NCBI GenBank assembly: GCA_026225565.1
Contig: JAMFTA010000049.1
Span: 1-45,139 of the forward strand
Reading direction: 5' to 3'
Length of the DNA stretch: 45,139 nucleotides
From: Caulobacter sp.
GTDB taxonomy: Bacteria > Pseudomonadota > Alphaproteobacteria > Caulobacterales > Caulobacteraceae
Under the pieces are notes generated by a model. The model saw only the letters and a list, made by a program, of their open reading frames with translations, was not told where the DNA came from and did no database searches. The translations under genes and the position numbers were made by a program. Below are positions 15,886 through 23,262 of the stretch, piece by piece; the first letter of the stretch is position 1; every line of letters begins with the position of its first letter.

Positions 15886-18556
15886 CCCCCGGGGCAGGGC
15901 CACCACCTGCCCCTATTGCGGCGTTGGGTGCGGCGTTGCGGCGGTGGCTGAGAATGGGGCCGTGGATCGGTCGCTCGCCGTATCGGGAGACCCAGACCAT
16001 CCCGCCAACTTCGGCCGGCTGTGCTCCAAGGGTGCGGCGCTCGGGCAGACGGTGGGGCTCGAGGAGCGCCTTCTGTCACCCATGATCGGCGATCAGGTCG
16101 TGTCCTGGGATCGGGCGACTCGTGCGGTGGCGCGCCGGTTCAAGGAGACCATTGCCCGTCACGGGCCGGACTCTGTCGCCTTCTACGTCTCCGGCCAACT
16201 CCTGACCGAGGACTATTACGCCGTCAACAAGCTGATGAAGGGCTTTATCGGTTCGGGCAATATCGACACCAATTCGCGGCTCTGCATGGCATCGGCGGTG
16301 GTGGCGCACAAGCTGGCCTTTGGCGCCGATCTGGTTCCCGGCTGCTATGAGGACCTGGATCTCGCGGACCTGATCGTTTTCTCCGGCCATAACGCCGCCT
16401 GGACCCATCCGGTGCTGTTCCGGCGGATGGAGCAGGCGCGGGCGCGAGGCCAACGCCACGTGGTGATCGATCCTCGCCGCACCGATACGGCCGAGGTGGC
16501 CGACCTTCACCTGCCCATAGCTCCGCAGACCGATGTGCGCCTCTGGAACGGCCTCCTGGCGGACCTGATCCGGCGGGGGGCGGTGGATCGCACCTATGTC
16601 TCGCGGCACGTCGCCGGCTTTGCCGCGGTCGAGGCGCAGCTTTCCCGGGACGACCAGTCGACCTTTGCCGTGGCCGCGGATTGCGGCGTCGCGCTTCCCG
16701 ACCTCGAGCGCTTCTTCGAGATGTTTGCAGAAACGCAGAAAACGGTTTCGCTCTTTTCCATGGGCGCCAATCAATCAGCCCAAGGGGTTTCCAAGGGCCT
16801 CGCCATCATCAACGCGCATCTCGCCACCGGCCGGATCGGCAAGCCCGGCGCTTGCCCCTTTTCGATCACCGGCCAACCCAACGCCATGGGCGGGCGTGAG
16901 ACCGGCGGCATGGCCACCACCCTGGCCGGGCACATGGATTTCGACGCTGAGTCCCGGGCTCGGGTGGCGCGCTTCTGGGGTGTTGAGGCGGTCGCTGAAC
17001 GGCCGGGGCTGAACGCGGTCGATATGTTCGATGCGGTGGCGGATGGGCGGATCAAGGCGATCTGGATCATGGCTACCAACCCGGCGGTCAGCCTGCCCAA
17101 CGCCGCCCGAGTGCGCAAAGCCCTGGCGGACTGTCCCTTCGTGGTGGTCTCCGACTGCATGGCCGACACCGACACCATGGCCTATGCCCATGTGAAGCTG
17201 CCGGCCCTCGCCTGGGGCGAAAAGGACGGCACGGTCACCAATTCCGAACGCCGCATCTCTCGCCAGCGCCCCCTGTTCGATCCGCCGGGCGCGGCCCGCG
17301 CCGACTGGCGCATCGTCGCCGATGTGGGCGCCGCCATGGGGTTTGGGGACGGCTTCTCCTGGCGCTCGCCGGCCTGGGTGTTTCGCGAGTGGGCGCGCCT
17401 GACGGCCTATCAAAACGAGGGCGGGCGGATGCTGAACCTCGGCCCGTTGGCGGCCATGGGCAACGAGGCTTACGAGGCGCTCCGCCCGGTGCAGTGGCCG
17501 GTGACCGGGGCCGGGGGGCTCGCCCGATTGTTCGAGGATGGGCGTTTTCAGACCCCCGACGGGCGCGCCAAAATGGTCCCGGTCGAAGCTAAGGGGCCGG
17601 CCCAGGCGACGGACATCGTTTTTCCCCTGGCGCTCAACAGCGGCCGGGTGCGCGATCACTGGCACACCATGACGAGGACGGGCTTGTCGGCTGATCTTTG
17701 CCGTCACACGCCCGAACCCTATGTGGAGATCCACCCTGCAGACGCCGAGGCGCTGGGCGTGATCGAGGGCGCCCTGACCCGAGTGCAGACCGTACAGGAC
17801 GAGGCGGTGGTGATCGCCAGAGTCACGGATCGCCAGCGCCAGGGCGCGATCTTCATGCCCATGCACTGGACCGACGCCTATGCGCCGTCGGGCCGGGTCA
17901 ATGGCCTCGTCGCGCCCAACGTTGACGCCCGGTCCGGCCAACCGGAGTTCAAGCACACGCCCTCCCGGGTGCGGCCCTACCGCGAAACGTGGCGCGGCTT
18001 CTATCTTGCCCGCCAGAAGGTTGAACCGCCGCCCCACCATGCGTTGATCTGGCGCCGGATCCCTCAAAAGGACTGCCAGCTGCACGAGTTTGCCGGACGC
18101 GGCGGCGGGGAGGAGCGTGAAGCGCTGCGCAAGGCGATGCTATCCAAAACCACCGGTGAGGTGATCGGATTCGAAGACGCCGGCGCCGGAACCCTTCGTG
18201 AGGCGCATCTTGAGGACGGCCGCCTGGAGCGCCTGTTCTTCACCACGAGCACCGGCGCCCTTCCGCCCAGGGACTGGCTCTGCGAACTCTTCGGTGCCGG
18301 GCGGCTCAGCGCAGAGCAGCGGGCCAGCCTCTTGATCGGCCGTCAGCCCGGTCGTTCCGCCGCCCTGGCGCCCCTGATCTGCACCTGCCGGAACGTGCGC
18401 CTGGACGCCATCGCCAAGGCGATGGAGGCTGGCGCCGTCACCGTGGACGCCGTGTCGGAGGCCACCAGCGCCGGCTCCGTCTGCGGTTCGTGCCGCCCGG
18501 AGATCGGGCGCCTTCTGAAACAAGCGTCCTGCTCGGAGACACGTCATGCCGCATGA
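15878..18556 (+). CDS. nasA: Assimilatory nitrate reductase catalytic subunit with C-terminal [2Fe-2S] domain
   Basis: 892 residues of the bis-MGD molybdopterin oxidoreductase family. The N-terminal [4Fe-4S] ligands are C11, C14, C18 and C49 (CPYCGVGCG ... CSKG). TNSRLCMASAV around residue 136 supplies the Mo-ligand Cys of the Nap/Nas branch. The last 60 residues form a BFD-like [2Fe-2S] domain with ICTC and CGSC. This fusion allows electron entry without a separate small subunit. There is no Tat signal, so it is cytoplasmic and assimilatory. It converts nitrate to nitrite for NirBD. The gene overlaps nirD by 8 bases and cobA by 11. Confidence 0.95.
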   Translation: MTDPRGRATTCPYCGVGCGVAAVAENGAVDRSLAVSGDPDHPANFGRLCSKGAALGQTVGLEERLLSPMIGDQVVSWDRATRAVARRFKETIARHGPDSVAFYVSGQLLTEDYYAVNKLMKGFIGSGNIDTNSRLCMASAVVAHKLAFGADLVPGCYEDLDLADLIVFSGHNAAWTHPVLFRRMEQARARGQRHVVIDPRRTDTAEVADLHLPIAPQTDVRLWNGLLADLIRRGAVDRTYVSRHVAGFAAVEAQLSRDDQSTFAVAADCGVALPDLERFFEMFAETQKTVSLFSMGANQSAQGVSKGLAIINAHLATGRIGKPGACPFSITGQPNAMGGRETGGMATTLAGHMDFDAESRARVARFWGVEAVAERPGLNAVDMFDAVADGRIKAIWIMATNPAVSLPNAARVRKALADCPFVVVSDCMADTDTMAYAHVKLPALAWGEKDGTVTNSERRISRQRPLFDPPGAARADWRIVADVGAAMGFGDGFSWRSPAWVFREWARLTAYQNEGGRMLNLGPLAAMGNEAYEALRPVQWPVTGAGGLARLFEDGRFQTPDGRAKMVPVEAKGPAQATDIVFPLALNSGRVRDHWHTMTRTGLSADLCRHTPEPYVEIHPADAEALGVIEGALTRVQTVQDEAVVIARVTDRQRQGAIFMPMHWTDAYAPSGRVNGLVAPNVDARSGQPEFKHTPSRVRPYRETWRGFYLARQKVEPPPHHALIWRRIPQKDCQLHEFAGRGGGEEREALRKAMLSKTTGEVIGFEDAGAGTLREAHLEDGRLERLFFTTSTGALPPRDWLCELFGAGRLSAEQRASLLIGRQPGRSAALAPLICTCRNVRLDAIAKAMEAGAVTVDAVSEATSAGSVCGSCRPEIGRLLKQASCSETRHAA

Positions 18557-19328
18557 TCAGGCCCTCGGGCGGGTGAGGCTGGTCGGCGCGGGCCCAGGCG
18601 CGGCGGATCTTCTGACCGTGCGGGCGGTGCAGGCTGTAGCGAGCGCCGGGGCGCTGCTTTACGACGCCCTGGTCTCTGAGGAGGTGCTGGCGCTGGCGCC
18701 CGCCGCCTGCCCCAAGATCCAGACTGGCAAGCGCGCCGGTCGCGCCAGCATGAAACAGGAGACCATCAATCGGCTGATGCTGCGCCTGGCGCGGAGGGGA
18801 CTGACGGTGGTGCGCCTGAAGGGCGGCGATCCTTCCATCTTCGGCCGGGTCGGCGAGGAAATCCATTTTCTGCGCAGCCATGGGGTCGAGGTCGAGGTGG
18901 TGCCCGGCGTGACGGCGGCCTGCGCCGCGGCGGCCCAGTTCCAGTTTCCGCTGACCAACCGAAGGACGGCGCGGCGCGTGGTGTTCACCACCGCGCGCGT
19001 GGAAGACGGCGCCTTGATCGGCGACTGGCGGGTCGCGGCCGATCCCGAGGCCACCGCCGCCATCTACATGGGCGGGTCGAGCCTTGGCGCCATCGCGCAG
19101 CATCTGATCGCCGCCGGCCGAAGCCCTGCGACGCCGGTTGCGATCATCGAAAGCGCCGGTAGTCCCAAGGCCACGCTCGCCGCCGCGACGCTGTCGTCCT
19201 GCCGCGATTTTACGCACGCAGGAGAAGGCGGTCCCATCCTGGTCATCGTTGGGGATGTCGCAGCAGGGGCGACCGAGGCGACCTATCAAGACAGCGCATG
19301 GCGCGAGCCCGACGCCCTGAAAGGTTGA
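18546..19328 (+). CDS. cobA: Uroporphyrinogen-III C-methyltransferase (SUMT)
   Basis: 260 residues. RVRLVGAGPGAADLLTVRA (SUMT signature 1), YDALVSEEVL, VRLKGGDPSIFGRVGEE (signature 2) and VVPGVTAACAAAA identify it. It methylates uroporphyrinogen III at C2 and C7 to make precorrin-2. Only the methyltransferase domain is present; the dehydrogenase/ferrochelatase half of CysG is absent and must come from elsewhere in the genome. Its position as the last, overlapping gene of the operon (start at 18546 inside nasA) indicates siroheme supply for NirB rather than cobalamin synthesis. Confidence 0.94.
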   Translation: MPHDQALGRVRLVGAGPGAADLLTVRAVQAVASAGALLYDALVSEEVLALAPAACPKIQTGKRAGRASMKQETINRLMLRLARRGLTVVRLKGGDPSIFGRVGEEIHFLRSHGVEVEVVPGVTAACAAAAQFQFPLTNRRTARRVVFTTARVEDGALIGDWRVAADPEATAAIYMGGSSLGAIAQHLIAAGRSPATPVAIIESAGSPKATLAAATLSSCRDFTHAGEGGPILVIVGDVAAGATEATYQDSAWREPDALKG

Positions 19329-19483
19329 CGCGCCGATCACCCCCGACGACGCCCTTCGCGACCGACCGTCGACCCGGTCGATCAAAATGCAAGTGAGGCC
19401 GTTTTTGGAATGGCTCTGGCGTTGCCGCCTCAAGATGGGCGGGCCATAAGGCAATTAGAGTGATGCGCGGCAAAAGGGCTGGA

Positions 19484-20788
19484 ATGACCGATCCCTCTGA
19501 AGCGTCGACCGCCCATGAGGACATCAAGCAGCCTGAGCGACCGGGGCTGTTGCAAGTGCTCGGGCCCGGGCTGATCACCGGCGCTTCTGACGACGATCCC
19601 AGCGGCATCGCCGCCTATTCTCAGGCTGGCGCTCAGTTCGGCTACGACCTCGGCTGGACGCTTCTGTTCAGTTGGCCCCTGATGTGCGCCATCCAGGAGA
19701 TCAGCGCCCGGATCGGTCGAGTGACCGGGCGGGGGCTGGCGGGCAACCTGAAACGATATTTCCCGCGCTGGATCCTCTACGTCCTGGTCTTCCTCTTGGT
19801 GGTGGCCAACGTCATCAATCTCGGCGCCGACCTTGGCGCCATGGGCGCAGCGTTGAAGCTGCTCGTTCCCGGCGATCAGCTCCTCTACGCGGCCGGTTTT
19901 GGGGTGGTGTCGCTGCTGCTGGAAGTCTTCGTCCGCTATAGCCGCTACGCCTCGGTGCTGAAGTGGCTCACTTTGTCGCTCTTCGCCTATTTCGGCGTGG
20001 CGGCCTTATCGCATGTGCCTTGGGGGACGGTGGGCCTGCATCTGGTGGTTCCCCAGATAAGCTTCAAGGCGGACTATCTGACGGTGGTGGTTGCGGTGCT
20101 CGGCACCACAATCAGTCCTTATCTCTTCTTCTGGCAGGCCAGCGAAGAGGTGGAGGATCTGAGAGAACACATCGGGGAAAAGCCCTTGGAGCGCGACCCA
20201 AACCGGGCGAAGGCGGAGTTCGGTCGTATCCGCTGGGACACCTATATCGGCATGGGCCTGTCCAACATCGTCGCCCTGGCCATCATGATCAGCGCCGGCG
20301 CCACCTTGAACGTCCATGGGGTGACCAATATTCAAACGTCAGCCGACGCCGCCAAGGCGCTGCAACCCATCGCCGGCCCCTTCGCCTTCTTCATTTTCGG
20401 TCTGGGAATCATCGGCACGGGCATGTTGGCCATCCCCGTCCTGGCCGGATCGGCCGCCTATGCGGTGGGCGAGGCCTTCGGCTTCCATGTGGGTCTGGCG
20501 AGGAAACTGAATAGGGCCAAAGCCTTCTATGGGGTGATCGCGGTCGCCACCCTGGTAGGTGTCGGCCTAAACTACACGCCCATCGACCCGGTGAAGGCGC
20601 TCTTCTGGAGCGCGGTGGTGAACGGCGTCGTCGCCGTGCCGGTGATGGCGATGCTGCTGTTGCTTGGTGGCCGTAAGACGGTGATGGGCCAGTTCACCTT
20701 GCCGGCCCATCTGAAGGCGATGGGATGGATCGCCACGGCCGTAATGGCGGTCGCCGCATTTGGCATGTTCGCTACGTGGGGACATTGA
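19484..20788 (+). CDS. NRAMP-related divalent metal transporter
   Basis: 434 residues from the ATG at 19484 (AAGGG 5 bases upstream); GTG at 19460 and ATG at 19463 are alternatives. About 11 helices. The TM1 region reads GPGLITGASDDDPSGIAAYS where classical NRAMP has DPGN. The TM6 region reads LGTTISPYLFFWQASEEVED where classical members have the metal-binding MPH. It therefore belongs to an NRAMP-related subgroup whose metal specificity may differ from Mn/Fe; members of one such clade have been linked to magnesium. It sits 155 bases after cobA and directly beside the island's left end. No operator for a metal regulator was recognised. Confidence 0.85.
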   Translation: MTDPSEASTAHEDIKQPERPGLLQVLGPGLITGASDDDPSGIAAYSQAGAQFGYDLGWTLLFSWPLMCAIQEISARIGRVTGRGLAGNLKRYFPRWILYVLVFLLVVANVINLGADLGAMGAALKLLVPGDQLLYAAGFGVVSLLLEVFVRYSRYASVLKWLTLSLFAYFGVAALSHVPWGTVGLHLVVPQISFKADYLTVVVAVLGTTISPYLFFWQASEEVEDLREHIGEKPLERDPNRAKAEFGRIRWDTYIGMGLSNIVALAIMISAGATLNVHGVTNIQTSADAAKALQPIAGPFAFFIFGLGIIGTGMLAIPVLAGSAAYAVGEAFGFHVGLARKLNRAKAFYGVIAVATLVGVGLNYTPIDPVKALFWSAVVNGVVAVPVMAMLLLLGGRKTVMGQFTLPAHLKAMGWIATAVMAVAAFGMFATWGH

Positions 20789-20845
20789 ACGCGCCCTCTT
20801 CGGCCAGAGGCAGTCTCGTGCGCCTTAAGGAACGCGCGGCGCTTC

Positions 20846-20896
20846 TGGTGCGGACGGCCGGAATCGAACCGGCATGGGTAAAACCCGACGGATTTT
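20846..20896 (-). pseudogene. 3' half of the host tRNA-Leu(UAA), cut in the anticodon loop by the island
   Basis: Read on the minus strand it runs from AAAATCCGTC through a type II variable arm (GGGT TTT ACCC), a T arm (GGTTCGATTCC core) and an acceptor strand to an encoded CCA. It is 51 bases long, exactly the length of the 3' exon of the intact tRNA at 26384-26684. No 5' half precedes it; the sequence enters island DNA after AGACTT. Joined to 28150-28184 it rebuilds an intronless tRNA-Leu with anticodon UAA and a fully paired acceptor stem (one G-U). Confidence 0.9.
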
Positions 20897-20902
20897 AAGT
20901 CT
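20890..20902. repeat. Attachment core, left end (GGATTTTAAGTCT)
   Basis: A 13-bp direct repeat identical to 28143-28155. It corresponds to the anticodon loop and 5' side of the anticodon stem of tRNA-Leu(UAA). Left of it the tRNA 3' half continues; right of it the sequence turns AT-rich and no longer resembles a tRNA. Confidence 0.88.
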
Positions 20903-20952
20903 ATTTTAAAAATTACTAACCTATTGTTTTTATTGAACAATTGTGGATTATT

Positions 20953-20979
20953 TGTGCTGATGTGCTAATCCATTGTGCT
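20953..20979 (+). repeat. Candidate integrase arm-type sites, left cluster 1
   Basis: TGTGCT occurs at 20953-20958, 20961-20966 and 20974-20979, all in one orientation. The same word, with a following A or G, recurs at 21103, 21114, 28049 and 28060. Repeats of this kind near both ends of an element are typical of arm-type binding sites for the N-terminal domain of tyrosine integrases. The role is inferred from position and repetition only. Confidence 0.45.
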
Positions 20980-21102
20980 AAGCATGCGCCAATTTCCGAC
21001 GCTCTCATCGCCTCGAAGCCGGTAGACGTAGCAGACAACAATTCCATTCGCACGATTCCCAAGCAGCGGGAATCCTTCAGAAATCCTCGCACAAAAGCCC
21101 AT

Positions 21103-21119
21103 TGTGCTCATGCTGTGCT
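21103..21119 (+). repeat. Candidate integrase arm-type sites, left cluster 2
   Basis: Two TGTGCT copies at 21103-21108 and 21114-21119, 11 bp apart. This is the same spacing as the pair at 28049 and 28060 next to the integrase gene, about one helical turn, so a dimer of sites on one DNA face is plausible. Confidence 0.42.
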
Positions 21120-21302
21120 GATTTTTGTACTTGATAAAGAAAAAGTGGGCAGTGGGCAGTGGGCACAGTGGATATGGCAATGGCGGCGAGGGATTGCATT
21201 TACTGCTTGGAGCGTAGGGATAAGCCAACGCAGATGAGAACGGTACTTTTCCTTGCAATGTCCGGTCAAATGCCGTACGTTATGAGTTGAAAGAGAGGTT
21301 TT

Positions 21303-21596
21303 ATGATGCCTACCGTATCGAGCAACCGGACTTCCCGCATCGAGGCGCGGATTGCGCCGGAAGTGCTGGCGACCGTCAAACGCGCCGCCGAGATCCAAGG
21401 CCGCAGCATTAGCGATTTTCTGGTTGCCGCCGCCCAAGACGCTGCGGAACGCACGATTCAAGAAACCCAGATCATCCGGCTCTCACTCGCCGATCAGGAG
21501 CGCGTGGCCAAACTGCTGCTCAATCCGCTCGCGCCCACACCGGCGCTTGAGCGCGCCTTTGCTGCGCACCGCGAGTTGATCCGCGAGAGTAAATGA
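21303..21596 (+). CDS. DUF1778 (TacA-type) antitoxin
   Basis: 97 residues. The N-terminal ribbon-helix-helix-like part (RTSRIEARIAPEVLATVKRA, then AEIQGRSISDFLVAAAQDAA) is typical of DUF1778 antitoxins. The C-terminal tail (LSLADQERVAKLLLNP, then PTPALERAFAAHREL) matches the toxin-neutralising segment of TacA. Two ATGs are possible (21303 and 21306). The stop overlaps the GNAT toxin start by ATGA (21593-21596), giving the usual antitoxin-first order and coupled translation. Such antitoxins repress their own promoter (family knowledge). Confidence 0.9.
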   Translation: MMPTVSSNRTSRIEARIAPEVLATVKRAAEIQGRSISDFLVAAAQDAAERTIQETQIIRLSLADQERVAKLLLNPLAPTPALERAFAAHRELIRESK

Positions 21597-22063
21597 GCGG
21601 CTATGTCATTGAGCCGTTGGCTGGGCACGACCGAACCGCATTCGTCAGCGGCTCCGAAAGGCTCGACCGCTATTTCCATCAACAGGTCACGCAAGATATT
21701 CGCCGTCGCATCGCCAGTTGTTTCGTCGCCGTAGCGGACAACAACAGCGTCGCCGGTTTCTATACGCTCGCGGCAACGTCGCTGGCATTTGACCGGCTCT
21801 CGGCGGAGCGCGCCAAAAAGCTTCCGCGCTATCCGGTCGTCCCCGCCATCCTTCTCGGCCGACTTGCTGTCGCCCAGGTGCATCAAGGCAAGCGGCTTGG
21901 CGGCGCTCTCGTTGCCGATGCGTTGCTACGGGCAGCGCATACAGAAATCGTTGGCCATATGCTGGTCGTGGACGCAATCGACGAAACGGCGGCGCGTTTT
22001 TACACGCATCTCGGCTTTGAACCACTGACCGATGATCCATATCGGCTCATCCGTCCTATTTAA
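21593..22063 (+). CDS. GNAT-family acetyltransferase toxin (TacT-type)
   Basis: 156 residues. RLDRYFHQQVTQDIRRRIAS, VAGFYTLAATSLAFDRL, LLGRLAVAQVHQGKRLGGAL (acetyl-CoA-binding motif A region, here QGKRLGG) and ETAARFYTHLGFEPL match GNAT toxins that acetylate the amino group of charged tRNAs and block translation. The pairing with a DUF1778 antitoxin makes this a type II module. In this island the target class (aminoacyl-tRNA) is suggestive beside a captured tRNA gene, but that may be coincidence. Confidence 0.9.
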   Translation: MSGYVIEPLAGHDRTAFVSGSERLDRYFHQQVTQDIRRRIASCFVAVADNNSVAGFYTLAATSLAFDRLSAERAKKLPRYPVVPAILLGRLAVAQVHQGKRLGGALVADALLRAAHTEIVGHMLVVDAIDETAARFYTHLGFEPLTDDPYRLIRPI

Positions 22064-22311
22064 CCTTCGCTGTCTGTACTGTGCTTCGATTTGGCGCAAT
22101 CCAGCAAGCGCTACTGAAATTCGTAAGAATGTAAGCCCTCTAAGCGAAATCACGCCACCGCCGCGGGATGTTGTGATTCAGTCCGGAACAGCGAAGTTTG
22201 GAAGAAGGTTGCTTTCGAAAAATCATTGCGCTGATTTATTTTGACCCTCAATATTGGTTTCGGATTGATGTGTTGGATCTATTGGCTGTTGGAGCACTAT
22301 GGGAATATCCA

Positions 22312-22527
22312 ATGAAGTATGCCATCGTCATTGCCGCTCTGGTCGTGTCAATTCAGAGCGTGGGCGTTGTCGAGGCCAAGGTTAAGGCGGTCAATGCGAA
22401 GTCTCCGGTCAATCTTCTTCTCGTCAACGGCGCTGTCCCGCTTCTTATCCATTTAAAGAGACTTCTCGGATGTGTTTCCCATCTTCCAAATGGTGATCTG
22501 GACACACGTTGCGGCAGGAATTGGTAG
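22312..22527 (+). CDS. Possible small exported or membrane peptide, hypothetical
   Basis: 71 codons from the ATG at 22312, preceded by GGGAA at 6 bases. The N-terminus MKYAIVIAALVVSIQSVGVV is a plausible signal peptide or membrane helix, ending near VEA. A second hydrophobic stretch, NLLLVNGAVPLLIHL, follows, and the C-terminus has two cysteines (LGCV, TRCG). No family is recognised. The longer reading back to 22198 has no ribosome site. It could be a degraded gene, since the neighbourhood contains other fragments. Confidence 0.35.
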   Translation: MKYAIVIAALVVSIQSVGVVEAKVKAVNAKSPVNLLLVNGAVPLLIHLKRLLGCVSHLPNGDLDTRCGRNW

Positions 22528-22594
22528 AATTTCCCCCATGCAGCTTTTGCCGCTGCTCTGCGTTTTGCCTCGCCTATTAGGTTGGGTCCTATAG

Positions 22595-22819
22595 TTAGCT
22601 AAGGGCGAACACGGAGGTATGCCCAACTGCTTCCCGGCTGGGACGAATGACGATCTCCACATCCTGGTCGAGCGCATTCAGGAAACTCATCAGCTTCTCG
22701 ACCGAGAAATGGTCAAGGCGATAGTTCGCGAGTGAGGATACCTTTGATTGGGGAACACGCAGGACGACCGCTGTTTCAGATTGCTTGTATCGCCGCTCCT
22801 TCAGGATGGCGTTGTCCAT
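22595..22819 (-). CDS. Truncated HTH (HigA2/HTH_37-type) antitoxin-like protein
   Basis: 74 residues. RYKQSETAVVLRVPQSKVSS, HFSVEKLMSFLNALDQDVEI and VIRPS form the helix-turn-helix core and C-terminal signature of the XRE-like antitoxins that accompany RelE/HigB-type toxins. The usual 25-30 residues before the HTH are missing; in frame, a TGA stop lies five codons upstream of the ATG at 22819. No RelE/HigB-like toxin is recognisable upstream (22820-23262) or downstream, so this appears to be an orphan remnant. DNA binding may survive. Confidence 0.65.
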   Translation of the reverse strand: MDNAILKERRYKQSETAVVLRVPQSKVSSLANYRLDHFSVEKLMSFLNALDQDVEIVIRPSREAVGHTSVFALS

Positions 22820-23262
22820 GATGCAACCAAGTCATCCACCATTGGTCTCAACTCGTTCGACAGCGTGGCGATGTTTTGGATCGCGTATGTGTCGGACAAC
22901 CCAAATGCGAGTGCTCCAGATTTGCGCGCGTCTCAGTGTATCCAGGGCAATACAGACGATTTCCAGCTGCTGAGCCTGACGTTGCCTGCAACGGTGACCA
23001 AGCCCAAGGCACTTCCTGGAAGGTCGGAATGCCAGGGGATAACGTCTGCGCTGACAAACTAACGCTGCGCTGTCAGGGAGAGCCTTCCACTGACCGCCCA
23101 GCCCCCGCGCTGACAATTGTCGCCACCGTCGCCTTTATGGTAAGCGTCGTGCGCCTCCCACCGGTCAGTTCGTTGGGCGCAATCTCTGTAGAAGAACGGT
23201 TGTCCATGCTGCCCTTTACTGGTCTGCCGTTGCAGGCGACCCAATTTTGGTGAAGGCGTAGC
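22820..23262. other. Gene-poor segment between antitoxin remnant and hipA
   Basis: 443 bases. Open frames exist on both strands (for example about 95 codons on minus and 125 on plus), but none has a ribosome site, coding-like composition or family match. On the minus strand short coding-like stretches are interrupted by stops, which would fit a decayed gene such as the lost toxin partner. Nothing further can be supported. Confidence 0.5.

Larger units (their letters stand above)
20903..21302. other. Gene-poor left end of the island
   Basis: 400 bases without a convincing gene. It starts AT-rich, then carries five copies of TGTGCT in the same orientation (see the separate entries), and a 7-bp tandem repeat AGTGGGC x3 at 21144-21164. 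Open frames on both strands here lack ribosome sites and family resemblance. The AT tract at 21280-21302 probably holds the promoter of the toxin-antitoxin pair that follows. Confidence 0.6.

Noticed and set aside
12593-18085. Several long minus-strand ORFs (465, 559 and 436 codons) across the nitrate operon
   Set aside because: They are third-position-GC shadows of narK, nirB and nasA, with Arg/Gly/His-rich translations and no family resemblance.
21144-21164. AGTGGGC tandem repeat as a CRISPR or iteron array
   Set aside because: There are only three 7-bp units without spacers, too short for either.
20941-21237. A 98-codon ORF near the island's left end
   Set aside because: It has no ribosome site and a composition unlike protein, and it overlaps the repeated TGTGCT sites; open frames exist on both strands.
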